DNA of 64,000 nucleotides from an uncultured Amylibacter sp. (GTDB taxonomy: Bacteria; Pseudomonadota; Alphaproteobacteria; Rhodobacterales; Rhodobacteraceae), in the NCBI GenBank assembly GCA_943846615.1, contig OX044354.1, positions 124,001-188,000 of the forward strand, written 5' to 3'. The notes beneath the pieces were generated by a model, which saw only the letters and a list, made by a program, of their open reading frames with translations, was not told where the DNA came from and did not search any database. Both the position numbers and the translations under genes were made by a program. Shown piece after piece: positions 54,744-64,000 of the stretch. The first letter of the stretch is position 1, and each line of letters starts with the position of its first letter.

Positions 54744-57145
54744 AAACGCGTATCGACTGTAAAGCGGAAGTTCTCCTCAAGGTCGTAGGCTTCTTTCTTA
54801 ATCGGACGTGAGAAGTTGAAACGCAAAGGACCAATTGCGGTTTTCCAGAATATTGAAACACCAGCAGCAGCACGTATTTTAGGGCTATCTTCGAGTGTTC
54901 CGTAGGCGACGGCTGTATCCAATCCCCAGACTGAACCAGCATCCAAGAAGAGACCGCCAAATATCCCATATTCTTCGGGCAAACCAATTGGGAAAGATGC
55001 CTCCAGGCGAGCGACAGCATACATATTGCCGCCAAGCGCTTGGCCTGCTGTGCCACTTTCTGTGGCAGCAACTGGATCGTCATATGTGACATCACGCGGG
55101 CCGATCCCGTAATCTTCGAAACCACGGAGGCTATCACCTCCTAAGAAAAAGCGATCGGAAACACGCGCACCAGAGCCAAAAATTGCGCCCGCATCGATTT
55201 CCGCAGAAAGAATGATATCGTCGTTAAACAACGTTGTGTAAGACTTTAAATTCACTGATGTTTTGGAAAATGTAGCATCCCCACCTAAGCCAGTGAATTG
55301 CTGGTTGATACCGAACTTAAACCCACTGGTAGGTTCGATTACGGAATTGGTGCGATCGAAATTATAGCCAAGGATTACAGAACTTTTGACCTGGTCACCC
55401 AAATCAGTTGCGATAACAGGGGATAAATCAGCATCAACTGTTGTAGATGGTGTCGTCGTTGTATCTTCTATTGTCTGCAAAATAATTTCTTCATTTTCCA
55501 ATCTGTATCCAACCGAAAACGTCGAATTTTTCCCTAGTGGAAACCTAATGTTTGGCGCAAATTCTAGCGTTGATATGTCTACAGGAATATTCGAACTAGA
55601 GTTCGTCCGATAACCAATGCTGAAACCTGCGTTTAGGTCACGATCCAAGAAAGACGGATCACGGAATGAAAATGCGAATGTTTTGGAATCTGAATTGTTT
55701 GACGCATCGAACCGCACTGTTTGTCCGCGACCAAGAAAGTTGCGCTCTTCCAAATTTAGGTTCATTGTTAGGCCAGTCGACGAACTGAAACCCGCACCGA
55801 TGCCAAGATTACCGGTTGCCTTCTCTTTGACATTCACATCGATAATGGCACGATCACGTGACGATCCTTCGCGGCTTTGGACGTCTACACTTTCGAACAA
55901 TCCCATGGCACGAATGCGATCGGTGGCCTCTTGGATTTCGCGACGGTTAAAGGCATCGCCTTCGGCCAATTCGAACTGACGACGAATGACGCGATCCAAC
56001 GTTGTTGAGTTGCCTTCGATATCGATGCGCTCAACAAACAGGCGTTGTCCGCGGGTTAATTCGATTTCAACGTCTAATGTTCGCGTTTCATCATCGCGCA
56101 CAATGCGTGGATGGGCAGACACGAATGCAAACCCTTCGCTGCCCAGTTTGGCATCCAGTTCTTGGGCCAATGTTTCAACTTTGCGCGGATCATAGTTACG
56201 ACCCTCTTTGATTTTGCTGACTTTTTGATATTCTTCAATGTCGATATCATCTTCGGTGGTCACCAATGTAACCTCGCCAAATTTGTATTGTTGGCCCTCT
56301 TCAACGGTGAAGTTCAGTAAAAATGCATCTTTGTTGCGGGTCAGGTCGGCTGATGTCGATAGAACGGAAAAATCAACGTAACCACGGTTTAAATAGAACT
56401 CGCGCAGTTTTTGTTTATCCAACTCAATACGATCTTGGATGAAGGTATCAGATGAAACAAGTGTGCGGATTAAACCAGCCTGTTTGGTCGCCAAGGCACT
56501 GCGCAGACGTTTTGCGGAATAGTTTCTGTTGCCCACGAAAGTGATCTTTTCGATCTCTGTTACGCGGCCTTCGACGATTTGGAAGATAAGATCAACACGG
56601 TTATCGCTGCGTTCAATCAAACGCGGTGTCACCTGGGCATCGACGCGACCACCTGCGGAATATGCGGCCGCCAACTGTTGAGCGTCTGCTTCTGCGCGTT
56701 TTGCGGAAAATGTTTGGCGCGGTTGCGATGCGATCAATTCGCGTAGATCTTCGTCCTTAAGCTTCTTGTTACCTTCAAATGCGATGCGGTTGACGGTTGG
56801 GTTCTCATCCACAACGATTGTGATGCGCCCGCTACTGACAGTGAAATCCACGGATTTGAAAAATCCAGAAGCATTTAGGCGTTGGACGGCTGCGTTGATT
56901 TGGCCAGCAGAGTAGCGTGTACCAGGTGTAAGGGATGCCAGACTAAGGATTGTGCTGGTCGCGATACGCTTGTTACCTTCGACCGAAACGCCTGTCACCG
57001 TCGTGGATTGCGCCATCACGGGGTTGGCAATCATGGACACCGAAACAGCCGCCGTTGCGATTACCATGGCACTAGTTGTTGTAACGCAAGCCGTGCGAAT
57101 TGTTTTGGTGAATTTGGACAAATTCGATTGATTTAAAACGCGCAT
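54740..57145 (-). CDS. bamA: Outer membrane protein assembly factor BamA
   Basis: BamA inserts beta-barrel proteins into the outer membrane. The 801 residues include a signal sequence (about 1-45), five POTRA domains (about 46-440, beginning VTGVSVEGNKRIATSTILSL), and a 16-strand barrel (about 450-801) with the GRGQTVRFDASNN and SDRFFLGGDSLRGFEDYGIG blocks near strands and loop 6. The protein ends in phenylalanine (FTVDTRF), as outer-membrane barrels do. It follows rseP after about 90 bases and precedes skp. Confidence 0.97.
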   Translation of the reverse strand: MRVLNQSNLSKFTKTIRTACVTTTSAMVIATAAVSVSMIANPVMAQSTTVTGVSVEGNKRIATSTILSLASLTPGTRYSAGQINAAVQRLNASGFFKSVDFTVSSGRITIVVDENPTVNRIAFEGNKKLKDEDLRELIASQPRQTFSAKRAEADAQQLAAAYSAGGRVDAQVTPRLIERSDNRVDLIFQIVEGRVTEIEKITFVGNRNYSAKRLRSALATKQAGLIRTLVSSDTFIQDRIELDKQKLREFYLNRGYVDFSVLSTSADLTRNKDAFLLNFTVEEGQQYKFGEVTLVTTEDDIDIEEYQKVSKIKEGRNYDPRKVETLAQELDAKLGSEGFAFVSAHPRIVRDDETRTLDVEIELTRGQRLFVERIDIEGNSTTLDRVIRRQFELAEGDAFNRREIQEATDRIRAMGLFESVDVQSREGSSRDRAIIDVNVKEKATGNLGIGAGFSSSTGLTMNLNLEERNFLGRGQTVRFDASNNSDSKTFAFSFRDPSFLDRDLNAGFSIGYRTNSSSNIPVDISTLEFAPNIRFPLGKNSTFSVGYRLENEEIILQTIEDTTTTPSTTVDADLSPVIATDLGDQVKSSVILGYNFDRTNSVIEPTSGFKFGINQQFTGLGGDATFSKTSVNLKSYTTLFNDDIILSAEIDAGAIFGSGARVSDRFFLGGDSLRGFEDYGIGPRDVTYDDPVAATESGTAGQALGGNMYAVARLEASFPIGLPEEYGIFGGLFLDAGSVWGLDTAVAYGTLEDSPKIRAAAGVSIFWKTAIGPLRFNFSRPIKKEAYDLEENFRFTVDTRF

Positions 57146-57236
57146 TTTAATTCCCTCAAGGTGTTCTGAACCTTTGTAGGGGAAGCGGTGTTCAATTTAA
57201 AGTGTGATTGTTAAGTTTTGGGCAAAATGATCGGCT

Positions 57237-58592
57237 TTATGCCCAATAAAGGAACAATCGGATCACGTCGTTGAAGGTGACGTAAACCATCAGTGTGAGC
57301 AGCAGCGATAACGCCATCACCGTTCCGTATTGAACGACCTTTTCGCTGGGTTTGCGTTTGGTGATTGCTTCGTATGCGAACATCAACAGATGGCCGCCGT
57401 CCAGCACAGGGATTGGCAACAGGTTTAGGAAGCCGATGGATGTTGATATCGTGGCGATCAAGAAGATTAGACCTATCAAACCCGTTTTGGCGATGTCGCC
57501 TGAAACATGGGCAATGCCAACGGGACCTTGTAGGTTTTTGGGGCTGATTTGCCCCGAGATAATCAGGGAAATTGATTTTATCGAGCCCTCAAAAACGCGC
57601 CATGTACTGGACGCGCCGAATTTGAATGATTCAATTAGCCCTACGGTTTCTGTCGCGGGGCCAAATGCGGTGCCTGATACGACGCCGATTGAGACCTCTT
57701 TTTGGAATGAGCCGTCGTTGCCTTGGAATTCGCGTACACGTGGGAAGATGGATAATGCGATGGTTTCGCCATTACGCAGCACTGTTATTTCGCGTTCCGC
57801 TGGCGTTGAGGCGAAGACGCGGTCGCGAAGGTTCATGAACGAGGTGACTTTTTCACCGTCAAAGGACAAGATAAGATCATTTTCCTGTAACCCAGCCTTG
57901 CTGGCGGGGGACACGGGCATGACCGATCCAACGATGGACAAGAATGGAAATGGGCCCTCGATTGTCATCAATTGATCGTCGCGCAGGATATCGTAGGGCA
58001 TGATCTGTGGCGGGTTATCCATGTCCAAAAACTGGGATAGGCCAGCGAAATCATCCACCTGAATCCCATTTACGGCAACAAGTTTATCGCCCTGTTGAAG
58101 GTCGAAATTTTGGCTAACGGCAGGGTGAATTTCGCCAATAATCGGTTGATCACTTGGTTTGCCCTGCCACATGACGAGGCCCGCGAATAAAACGAATGAC
58201 AGGATGAAGTTAGCAACGGGGCCTGCGACGACGGTTAGCGCACGCTTGTACAGTTTAGCGCCTGAAAAATGGCGTGCTCGTCCGGCATCGTCTGTTTCGA
58301 CGGGAATATCTGCGGCTTCTGTGCTGGCGGGATTCATATCGCCCAGAAATTTAACATAACCGCCCAGTGGTACGGCGGCGATTTGCCATTTAGTGCCGTG
58401 TTTATCCGTCCAAGATTTAATTACTCGTCCAAAACCAACAGAGAAGGTTTCCGCATGAATACCGCACCAGCGACCGACGATGTAGTGGCCGTATTCGTGT
58501 ATGAATACCACAATCGATAACACGATAATGAACGGCAAGATCAGGGTAATCAGTGGTCCGATGAGCGGAATTGAACTAATGATTTCAAACAT
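57237..58592 (-). CDS. rseP: Intramembrane zinc metalloprotease RseP
   Basis: RseP is a site-2 protease that cuts membrane-anchored anti-sigma factors. The 451-residue protein has the zinc-binding HEYGH at residues 32-36 in the first helix. Two periplasmic PDZ-like regions follow (about 125-300, with SPASKAGLQENDLILSFDGE), and the third zinc ligand is in LNLLPIPVLDGGHL near residue 405. Four membrane helices are visible. It lies two bases after dxr and upstream of bamA. Confidence 0.95.
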   Translation of the reverse strand: MFEIISSIPLIGPLITLILPFIIVLSIVVFIHEYGHYIVGRWCGIHAETFSVGFGRVIKSWTDKHGTKWQIAAVPLGGYVKFLGDMNPASTEAADIPVETDDAGRARHFSGAKLYKRALTVVAGPVANFILSFVLFAGLVMWQGKPSDQPIIGEIHPAVSQNFDLQQGDKLVAVNGIQVDDFAGLSQFLDMDNPPQIMPYDILRDDQLMTIEGPFPFLSIVGSVMPVSPASKAGLQENDLILSFDGEKVTSFMNLRDRVFASTPAEREITVLRNGETIALSIFPRVREFQGNDGSFQKEVSIGVVSGTAFGPATETVGLIESFKFGASSTWRVFEGSIKSISLIISGQISPKNLQGPVGIAHVSGDIAKTGLIGLIFLIATISTSIGFLNLLPIPVLDGGHLLMFAYEAITKRKPSEKVVQYGTVMALSLLLTLMVYVTFNDVIRLFLYWA

Positions 58593-58593
58593 T

Positions 58594-59754
58594 TCAGCGG
58601 CCTTTTATGGATTGTAGTGCAAATGCACGGGTAGCAAGGTCTGTTTCGACGATGTCGGTGAAAGAAAACTTAATCGGGTTATCGCCGCATTGGAAGTGTT
58701 CAAGCGATTGTTCAACAACATGTGACATGTCCAAAAATCCGATGTCGCCTGCTAAGAACATATCCAACGCTTGTTCTTTGGCAGCATTGAATACCGCGCC
58801 AGCAAGGCCCGACATGCGCATCGCATCACCTGCCAGACGAATGGCGGGAAATTGATCGTGGTTGACGTGTTGAAAATCCAAACGTCCCAATGCGCCGAAA
58901 TCCAAACGATCAAGGGGCAATGGCAGACGTTCAGGGTGGTTCAGTGCATATCCAATTGCGCCTGACATATCGGGTGGACCCATGTGTGCCATAATTGAAC
59001 CGTCGCAAAAACCCACCATCGAATGAATGATGGATTGGGGTTGTATTATGACCTCTAGTTGATCGGGTGATACGTCAAATAACTCTTTGGTTTCGATTAG
59101 TTCCATTGCTTTATTAAACATGGAGGCGCTGTCGATTGAAATGCGTAGGCCCATTGACCAACGCGGATGTTTTGCCGCCTGTTCAGCGGTGACGGATTTT
59201 AGTTCGTCGTTGCTGTGGTTTAGAAAGGGGCCGCCTGATGCCGTCAGAATGATGCGTTCGGCGCATTTAATCTGTTCACCGCGAAGGCACTGAAAAATCG
59301 CGGAATGTTCGCTGTCGACGGGGAGTAGTATGGTGTCGTTGTCGGTGCATGCTTGTTTTAACAATGGACCTGCACAAACCAAGCTCTCTTTGTTGGCTAG
59401 GGCAAGAACCTTGGAGGATTTAGCGGCGCGAAGGCTGCATTCGACACCAGCAAAGCCAACGATGGCCTGAAGAGAGACATCGACGGGGATTTCTGCCGCG
59501 TCCAACAATGCGGCGCGTCCTGCCGATACAGCAATCCCGTGGCCTGATAACAAGTGTTTTAATGCGTCGTATTTGGTTTCATCGGCGATCACGGCGTGTT
59601 TTGCGGCCAGTTTGATCGCGGTCTTAGCCAATTGTTCGGCATTTGCCCCGCCTGTAACCACAACGACATCAAAGTTGTCGGGCTGGTTTGACAAAATTGT
59701 AGTGCTGGTACAACCGATAGAACCAGTTGCGCCGAACAGGGACACGGTTTTCAT
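58594..59754 (-). CDS. dxr: 1-deoxy-D-xylulose 5-phosphate reductoisomerase
   Basis: Dxr makes methylerythritol 4-phosphate, committing carbon to isoprenoids. The 386 residues start with the NADPH-binding SLFGATGSIGCTSTTIL. The metal and substrate sites are in LLPVDSEHSAIFQCL and LTASGGPFLNHS, followed by HPRWSMGLRISIDSASMFNK. Undecaprenyl synthesis (uppS) and phospholipid precursor synthesis (cdsA) are encoded just upstream. It starts one base into the cdsA stop. Confidence 0.97.
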   Translation of the reverse strand: MKTVSLFGATGSIGCTSTTILSNQPDNFDVVVVTGGANAEQLAKTAIKLAAKHAVIADETKYDALKHLLSGHGIAVSAGRAALLDAAEIPVDVSLQAIVGFAGVECSLRAAKSSKVLALANKESLVCAGPLLKQACTDNDTILLPVDSEHSAIFQCLRGEQIKCAERIILTASGGPFLNHSNDELKSVTAEQAAKHPRWSMGLRISIDSASMFNKAMELIETKELFDVSPDQLEVIIQPQSIIHSMVGFCDGSIMAHMGPPDMSGAIGYALNHPERLPLPLDRLDFGALGRLDFQHVNHDQFPAIRLAGDAMRMSGLAGAVFNAAKEQALDMFLAGDIGFLDMSHVVEQSLEHFQCGDNPIKFSFTDIVETDLATRAFALQSIKGR

Positions 59755-60545
59755 CAGAACAGCAATCCTTGAAGGCCAAAGATGGATAGTAAGAAGATCA
59801 AGAAGAATGCCCCCAGCATACCGTCAAAGCGATCTAGAAATCCGCCGTGACCCGGAATGAGGTTACTACTGTCCTTGACCCCTGCCCGACGTTTCAATGC
59901 GCTTTCGGCGAGATCGCCTGCCTGAGCGAAAATTGCAATAAGGACTGCGCCGATGGTGTGGCCAAAGGTGATGATGTCACCCATAAGCGCAAATATGATG
60001 GTGACGATTACCGCCAACACCCAGCCGCCAATTGTGCCAGACCATGTTTTTTTCGGGCTGACAGCGGGCCAAAGTTTTGGGCCGCCAAATGTGCGCCCAG
60101 CGAAATAGCCACCAATATCCGATGCGATGACACAACAGATGACCCAGATTGTGGGGATGATACCAACATCGGTGCGTAACCATGCCAGTGTCAGCAAGCC
60201 ACCATATGATAGCAACGCCAAGGCGATGCGTAATACGGGGTCTTTGGGGCGCAAAAGGATGATGTAGCCAACAATGCTGACCGCAAAAATGCCCAGAGAC
60301 AATGCCTGATTGGCCCAAAATGCAGCACCAAGGGACACCATGAATATAAATGAAATCGTGATGCGAAGACCACTGTCAGACGGTGAGAGCCCGCAGATTT
60401 CCCACATGATGCAAAAGGCAACCGCCAGCAAAACGACTAAGAAGACATTACCGCCTGCCCACAATGAGCCACCCGCGATCAGCGCCATAACCAGCGCCGA
60501 AATTGAACGCGTTTTTAGATCATTGTATTTGTTGTCGGTATTCAT
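59754..60545 (-). CDS. cdsA: Phosphatidate cytidylyltransferase
   Basis: CdsA makes CDP-diacylglycerol for phospholipid synthesis. This 263-residue membrane protein has about seven hydrophobic helices. The active-site blocks are ASDIGGYFAGRTFGGPKLWP with SPKKTWSGTIGG (about 140-175), and the C-terminal signature KDSSNLIPGHGGFLDRFDGM. It overlaps the uppS stop by four bases and leads into dxr, with one base shared. Confidence 0.95.
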   Translation of the reverse strand: MNTDNKYNDLKTRSISALVMALIAGGSLWAGGNVFLVVLLAVAFCIMWEICGLSPSDSGLRITISFIFMVSLGAAFWANQALSLGIFAVSIVGYIILLRPKDPVLRIALALLSYGGLLTLAWLRTDVGIIPTIWVICCVIASDIGGYFAGRTFGGPKLWPAVSPKKTWSGTIGGWVLAVIVTIIFALMGDIITFGHTIGAVLIAIFAQAGDLAESALKRRAGVKDSSNLIPGHGGFLDRFDGMLGAFFLIFLLSIFGLQGLLF

Positions 60546-61270
60546 TTGCTGGACACGGCGCCAAAACGCCTGTTGCGGCCTTTGAACTCTTCTAATGTTT
60601 TGGCAAACAGGTGATTGTCAAAATCTGGCCATGTGGTGTCTTCAAAAACATATTCGGCATAGACAGATTGCCAAGGCAAGAAATTCGAGGTGCGGTATTC
60701 GCCAGATGTGCGGATGACCAAATCAGGATCAGGCAGACCATTTGTGTCAAGTTGACCGGCAAAGGCATCAATGTCGATGTCGTCTGGTTCGATTTCACCT
60801 GATTTCACCATTTGTGCCAGTTTTTTGGCAGTACGTGCGATTTCATCGCGTCCACCGTAATTCAAACCTATTGTCAGGTAGAGTTTGTCGTTGTCTGCTG
60901 TTTGGGTCTCTAGGCCTTCCATCAAACTGATCAAGGATTGATCCAGACGATCACGTGAACCGATAAAGCGTACCTTTACGCCGCGTGAAAACAACTTTGC
61001 CGCTTCGGATCGGATGAAACGGCGGAACAAGGCCATAAGACCCAAGACTTCGCCTTCGGATCGTTTCCAATTTTCGGTGGAAAAGGCAAACAACGTCAGG
61101 TGTGAGATTTCCATATCCATCGCGGCATCAACGATATCGCGAACACGATCGGCCCCCTTGGCGTGCCCTTTGAGGCGGGCCAAAGATTTTGCAGTTGCCC
61201 AACGCCCGTTACCATCCATGATGATGGCGACGTGCAAGTCCTGCGTGGGTATGTCGGTTGTGCTGGACAA
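60542..61270 (-). CDS. uppS: Undecaprenyl diphosphate synthase
   Basis: UppS condenses isopentenyl diphosphate onto farnesyl diphosphate to make the cell-wall lipid carrier. The 242-residue cis-prenyltransferase has the catalytic aspartate D19 in AIIMDGNGRWA. It also has LTLFAFSTENWKRSEGEV, LNYGGRDEIA, and the C-terminal RTSGEYRTSNFLPWQSVYAE. It follows frr by 14 bases and overlaps cdsA. Confidence 0.97.
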   Translation of the reverse strand: MSSTTDIPTQDLHVAIIMDGNGRWATAKSLARLKGHAKGADRVRDIVDAAMDMEISHLTLFAFSTENWKRSEGEVLGLMALFRRFIRSEAAKLFSRGVKVRFIGSRDRLDQSLISLMEGLETQTADNDKLYLTIGLNYGGRDEIARTAKKLAQMVKSGEIEPDDIDIDAFAGQLDTNGLPDPDLVIRTSGEYRTSNFLPWQSVYAEYVFEDTTWPDFDNHLFAKTLEEFKGRNRRFGAVSSK

Positions 61271-61284
61271 ATCAGTAACCGCGC

Positions 61285-61836
61285 CTAAACCTGCATAATT
61301 TCTGCTTGCTTCGTTTCCAAAACTTGGTCGATACTTTTGATTGCGGCGTTGGTCAGCTCTTGGATTTCATCTGACCAGATTTTTTGTTCGTCTTCGCCCA
61401 GATCATCGGCCTTTTTGACCTGATCCATGCCGTCGCGGCGCACGTTGCGCACGGCGATGCGTGCGTTTTCGGCGTAGCTGCCGGCGACCTTGGTCAATTC
61501 AACACGGCGTTCCTCGTTTAATTCGGGGATAGGTAGGCGTAACACCATACCATCGCCAACAGGATTGATGCCAAGGTTACTCTCGCGAATGGCTTTGTCC
61601 ACCGCATCGATCAGCGATTTGTCCCAAACGGTGACTGTGATCATACGTGGTTCTGGTACGTTGATCCCAGCACATTGGTTCAATGGGGTCATTGCGCCAT
61701 ATGCGCTGACCATCACTTTGTCCAAAATGGATGCGGATGCACGACCTGTGCGCAGTGCTGAGAATTCGGACTTCATTGCCGTTACGGCACCGCTCATGCG
61801 TTTTTCAATTGTGTCGATATCAATATCTTCTGACAT
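61285..61836 (-). CDS. frr: Ribosome recycling factor
   Basis: Frr splits post-termination ribosomes with EF-G. From ATG 61836 the protein is 183 residues, close to the usual 185. The upstream GGGGA supports this start over one 11 codons earlier. It contains [20 protein letters not shown] at the N-terminus, [20 protein letters not shown] in the hinge region, and the C-terminal helix ending [12 protein letters not shown]. It lies 19 bases after pyrH. Confidence 0.97.
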   Translation of the reverse strand: MSEDIDIDTIEKRMSGAVTAMKSEFSALRTGRASASILDKVMVSAYGAMTPLNQCAGINVPEPRMITVTVWDKSLIDAVDKAIRESNLGINPVGDGMVLRLPIPELNEERRVELTKVAGSYAENARIAVRNVRRDGMDQVKKADDLGEDEQKIWSDEIQELTNAAIKSIDQVLETKQAEIMQV

Positions 61837-61855
61837 ATCATTTTCCCCTATTGGA

Positions 61856-62593
61856 TCAGCTTTGGCCAACCACGGTCATTGTTCCCTGCCCACTGATGAT
61901 GCCCTTAAGTCCGCCTTTGTCGTTCAGCGAGAACACCACGATGGGTAAATTATTATCGCGCGCCAAAGCGACGGCCGATGCATCCATGACCTTAAGGTTC
62001 TTTTGCAAGAACTCGTCATAGCTGATGCTGTCGTAACGAACGGCGTCGTCATTTGCGCGTGGATCTTTGTCGTAAATACCGTCGACCTGTGTGCCCTTAA
62101 ACATAGCTTCACAGCTCATTTCGGAGGCACGCAATGTGGATGCGGTATCGGTTGTGAAATATGGGTTACCTGTACCAGCGGCGAAGATGCAAACGCGTTT
62201 CTTTTCCAAGTGGCGCACGGCGCGGCGACGGATGTAAGGTTCACAAACCTGATCCATCGGGATCGCTGAAATCACGCGGGTATGTACACCCAGTGATTCC
62301 AATGCGCCCTGCATTGCCAGTGCATTCATAACGGTAGCCAACATGCCCATGTAATCGGCCGTTGTACGTTCCATTCCCTGTGCAGACCCTTGAAGGCCGC
62401 GGAAGATGTTGCCACCGCCGATAACCAGACACAGCTCTACGCCCATTTCATGGACTGCTTGGATTTCTTTGGCTATGCGTTCAACGGTTGGCGGATGAAG
62501 CCCGAACCCCTGATCACCCATCAAGGCTTCGCCTGAAATTTTCAAAAGGACCCGCTTATAAGGAAGTTGCGGTTCGTCTTTTTGATCTGCCAT
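61856..62593 (-). CDS. pyrH: UMP kinase
   Basis: PyrH phosphorylates UMP to UDP. The 245-residue amino-acid-kinase fold protein has [70 protein letters not shown] and [15 protein letters not shown]. It opens the long minus-strand run through lpxB. The usual upstream partners rpsB and tsf are not next to it; miaA is divergent instead. Confidence 0.97.
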   Translation of the reverse strand: MADQKDEPQLPYKRVLLKISGEALMGDQGFGLHPPTVERIAKEIQAVHEMGVELCLVIGGGNIFRGLQGSAQGMERTTADYMGMLATVMNALAMQGALESLGVHTRVISAIPMDQVCEPYIRRRAVRHLEKKRVCIFAAGTGNPYFTTDTASTLRASEMSCEAMFKGTQVDGIYDKDPRANDDAVRYDSISYDEFLQKNLKVMDASAVALARDNNLPIVVFSLNDKGGLKGIISGQGTMTVVGQS

Positions 62594-62637
62594 TTGGCTG
62601 CTCCGTTTAATTCGTCCAAAAATGCTTTAAAATGCCA

Positions 62638-62664
62638 ATGTATGCAATGGTAAAAAACATACAT
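62638..62664. repeat. 7-bp inverted repeat between pyrH and miaA
   Basis: ATGTATG (62638-62644) and CATACAT (62658-62664) are exact reverse complements separated by 13 bases. They lie in the 138-base spacer between divergent pyrH and miaA, a likely control region for both. Confidence 0.6.
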
Positions 62665-62731
62665 AGGCGCTAACTAGCCATTTATACTTAGTGTCATGTA
62701 AAACAAACTGCCAGTGCGAAAGGAACGTTTT

Positions 62732-63634
62732 GTGGAAATAGACTATGATAACGACAAACCGATCCTGATTGCTGGGCCGACTGCGTCTGGCAAATCGGCG
62801 CTGGGGATTGAATTGGCGCGAGCGTATAATGGTGTGGTGATTAATGCGGATTCCCTGCAAATATACCGCCAATGGCAGATTTTAACCGCGCGCCCCGATG
62901 AAGATGAGGTATCGCAATGCCCGCATTGGATGTACGGGCATGTAGATATTGGCGCGCCCTACTCTGCTGGGCATTGGTTGACGGATGTTTCTGCTTGTTT
63001 AGATCAGGCACGTGATGAAGGTTTGCGCCCGATTATATTGGGTGGCACGGGATTGTATTTTCAGCTGTTGACCCAAGGAATCGCGGATATTCCGGAAATT
63101 CCACAATCGGTGAAGGATCGTGCGGGTCTGATTGAACAGACGGATGGGAAGCAAGCCTTTGCAGAGTTGCTGAGAGGGACTGATCCCAAAACCAGTGAGC
63201 GCATTGATATGCAGAACCCAATGCGTACGCGACGGGCATGGGAAGTATTGGAGGCGACTGGCAAGGGCATGGCCGATTGGCAGGATGAAACGCCACCCCC
63301 CCTGTTACGCCGCGAAGATTGTATTGGCGTGAGTTTGGTCAGCGACAAAGAGTGGCTGAATGAGCGAATTGCGCGGCGATTTGATATGATGATCGACATG
63401 GGTGCGCTGGATGAGTGCCAGCGGGTTTTGGATGCCGGGTTATGGGATGAAAACCATCCATCGTGTCGTGCAATTGGCGCACGTGAATTGATTGGTCATT
63501 TGCAAAACGGCGATGATCTGGAGGGTGCGATTGAAGACAGCAAAATCCAAACACGCCAGTATGCCAAACGTCAACGCACATGGTTTCGGTCCAAAATGCG
63601 CGATTGGCATCAGTTGGAATTAACAAACACATAA
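62732..63634 (+). CDS. miaA: tRNA dimethylallyltransferase
   Basis: MiaA adds an isopentenyl group to A37 of tRNAs reading U-starting codons. The GTG at 62732 has AAAGGA six bases upstream and gives 300 residues; an earlier GTG at 62714 is inside the leader. The P-loop is GPTASGKSA near residue 13. It is followed by NADSLQIYRQWQILTARP, the substrate region GGTGLYFQLLTQGIA, and the C-terminal RQYAKRQRTWFR. It is divergent from pyrH. Confidence 0.95.
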   Translation: MEIDYDNDKPILIAGPTASGKSALGIELARAYNGVVINADSLQIYRQWQILTARPDEDEVSQCPHWMYGHVDIGAPYSAGHWLTDVSACLDQARDEGLRPIILGGTGLYFQLLTQGIADIPEIPQSVKDRAGLIEQTDGKQAFAELLRGTDPKTSERIDMQNPMRTRRAWEVLEATGKGMADWQDETPPPLLRREDCIGVSLVSDKEWLNERIARRFDMMIDMGALDECQRVLDAGLWDENHPSCRAIGARELIGHLQNGDDLEGAIEDSKIQTRQYAKRQRTWFRSKMRDWHQLELTNT

Positions 63635-63669
63635 AGTGTGATTCTATTGCTACAGAGTGCGAATCATTA

Positions 63670-63699
63670 ACCGAATCGAACATTTCCGATTGATTCGGT
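63670..63699. repeat. 8-bp inverted repeat after miaA
   Basis: ACCGAATC (63670-63677) and GATTCGGT (63692-63699) are exact reverse complements with a 14-base spacer, 36 bases after the miaA stop and 60 bases before the next gene. No T-run follows, so an operator for the next gene is as likely as a terminator. Confidence 0.6.
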
Positions 63700-63758
63700 C
63701 TGCTGGAATTTGTATCTTAAGAGCATAAAAAGAATACAAAAAACCGAGCAGGTAAAAC

Positions 63759-64000
63759 ATGAGCACAACATCCACAAATGGCGGGAAAACCGTCTTTGCG
63801 GCCAGTATTTCGGGTTCCGTCCGTAATATTTCCGCACAACTTCGCCTTGATGGCGCCAATGGTTATAACAAATACATTTTTGTCAAAAAAGGCAGCGGTA
63901 AATGTATGATTGATGGTCTTACACAGGGGTTCGGCACGAACACTGTGATCTATGTGCCAGACAGCTGTCCACATCACATTGATTTAGGCATCAATACACA
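63759..64000 (+). CDS. Cupin-like small protein, 5' part only
   Basis: The first 80 codons of a gene that runs off the right edge. The start ATG has CAGGT upstream. The sequence has the alternating strands of a cupin barrel, with YIFVKKGSGKCMIDGLTQGF and IYVPDSCPHHID; the latter resembles a cupin metal-ligand turn. Such a domain could be free-standing or the sensor part of an AraC-type regulator. I cannot choose, because the rest is not in the window. Confidence 0.5.
   Translation, partial: MSTTSTNGGKTVFAASISGSVRNISAQLRLDGANGYNKYIFVKKGSGKCMIDGLTQGFGTNTVIYVPDSCPHHIDLGINT

Overview
The window looks like a stretch of chromosome from an alphaproteobacterium, most likely a Rhodobacterales (roseobacter-type) relative with unusually modest GC. 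The assignment rests on an adjacent ctrA-sciP pair, LpxI rather than LpxH in the lipid A pathway, an iscR-headed suf operon whose IscR lacks the usual three-cysteine cluster motif, a tandem glycine riboswitch before gcvT, and TrmFO with GluQ. I see no insertion sequence, prophage, CRISPR array, tRNA or rRNA.

Layout. 1-1.4 kb: the first codons of gcvH, gcvT and its glycine riboswitch (minus strand). 1.46-8.15 kb: an accessory locus of two divergent gene sets encoding TPR-linked sulfotransferases and TPR-linked GT-B-type glycosyltransferases. One of these genes carries two single-base frameshifts. 8.15-9.02 kb: a 3-hydroxyisobutyrate-dehydrogenase-family gene, followed by an AT-rich 560-bp gap ending in a promoter with a Zur-like palindrome. 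9.58-13.17 kb: a five-gene zinc-responsive-type operon (His-rich DUF2796 periplasmic protein, FtsX-class ABC ATPase and permease, two tandem DUF3299 proteins). 13.2-20.1 kb: the iscR-nifS-sufBCD-Yip1-sufS operon, with a promoter overlapped by a perfect palindrome. 20.2-30.1 kb: housekeeping genes (alpha/beta hydrolase, anmK, tyrS, DUF3179, two cyclophilins, coaD, CBS protein, uvrA, lytic transglycosylase). 30.2-33 kb: ssb, two TerB-like genes (one apparently truncated) around a C11 tract, and a dehydrogenase. 33.1-38.1 kb: gyrA, trmFO, gluQ. 38.1-44.5 kb: hisI, a small IscU-like scaffold gene, recG, ligA, ctrA, sciP. 44.6-50.9 kb: mnmA, a methyltransferase, a SulP transporter, an M20 peptidase, a small hypothetical gene and a YbaK-family gene. 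50.9-62.6 kb: a long minus-strand envelope run read as pyrH-frr-uppS-cdsA-dxr-rseP-bamA-skp-fabZ-lpxA-lpxI-lpxB. 62.7-64 kb: miaA and the start of a small cupin-like gene.

How the genes fit together. The pyrH-to-lpxB run couples ribosome recycling, isoprenoid and phospholipid precursor synthesis, outer-membrane protein assembly and lipid A synthesis. The suf operon supplies Fe-S clusters and appears self-regulated through IscR. The zinc-type operon and suf operon converge. The TPR/sulfotransferase/glycosyltransferase locus is the least understood part and may modify proteins or surface glycans. Several leader regions (gyrA, ligA, the DUF3179 gene, iscR, the zinc operon) carry inverted repeats placed over promoters or ribosome binding sites. 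These are the best targets for follow-up.
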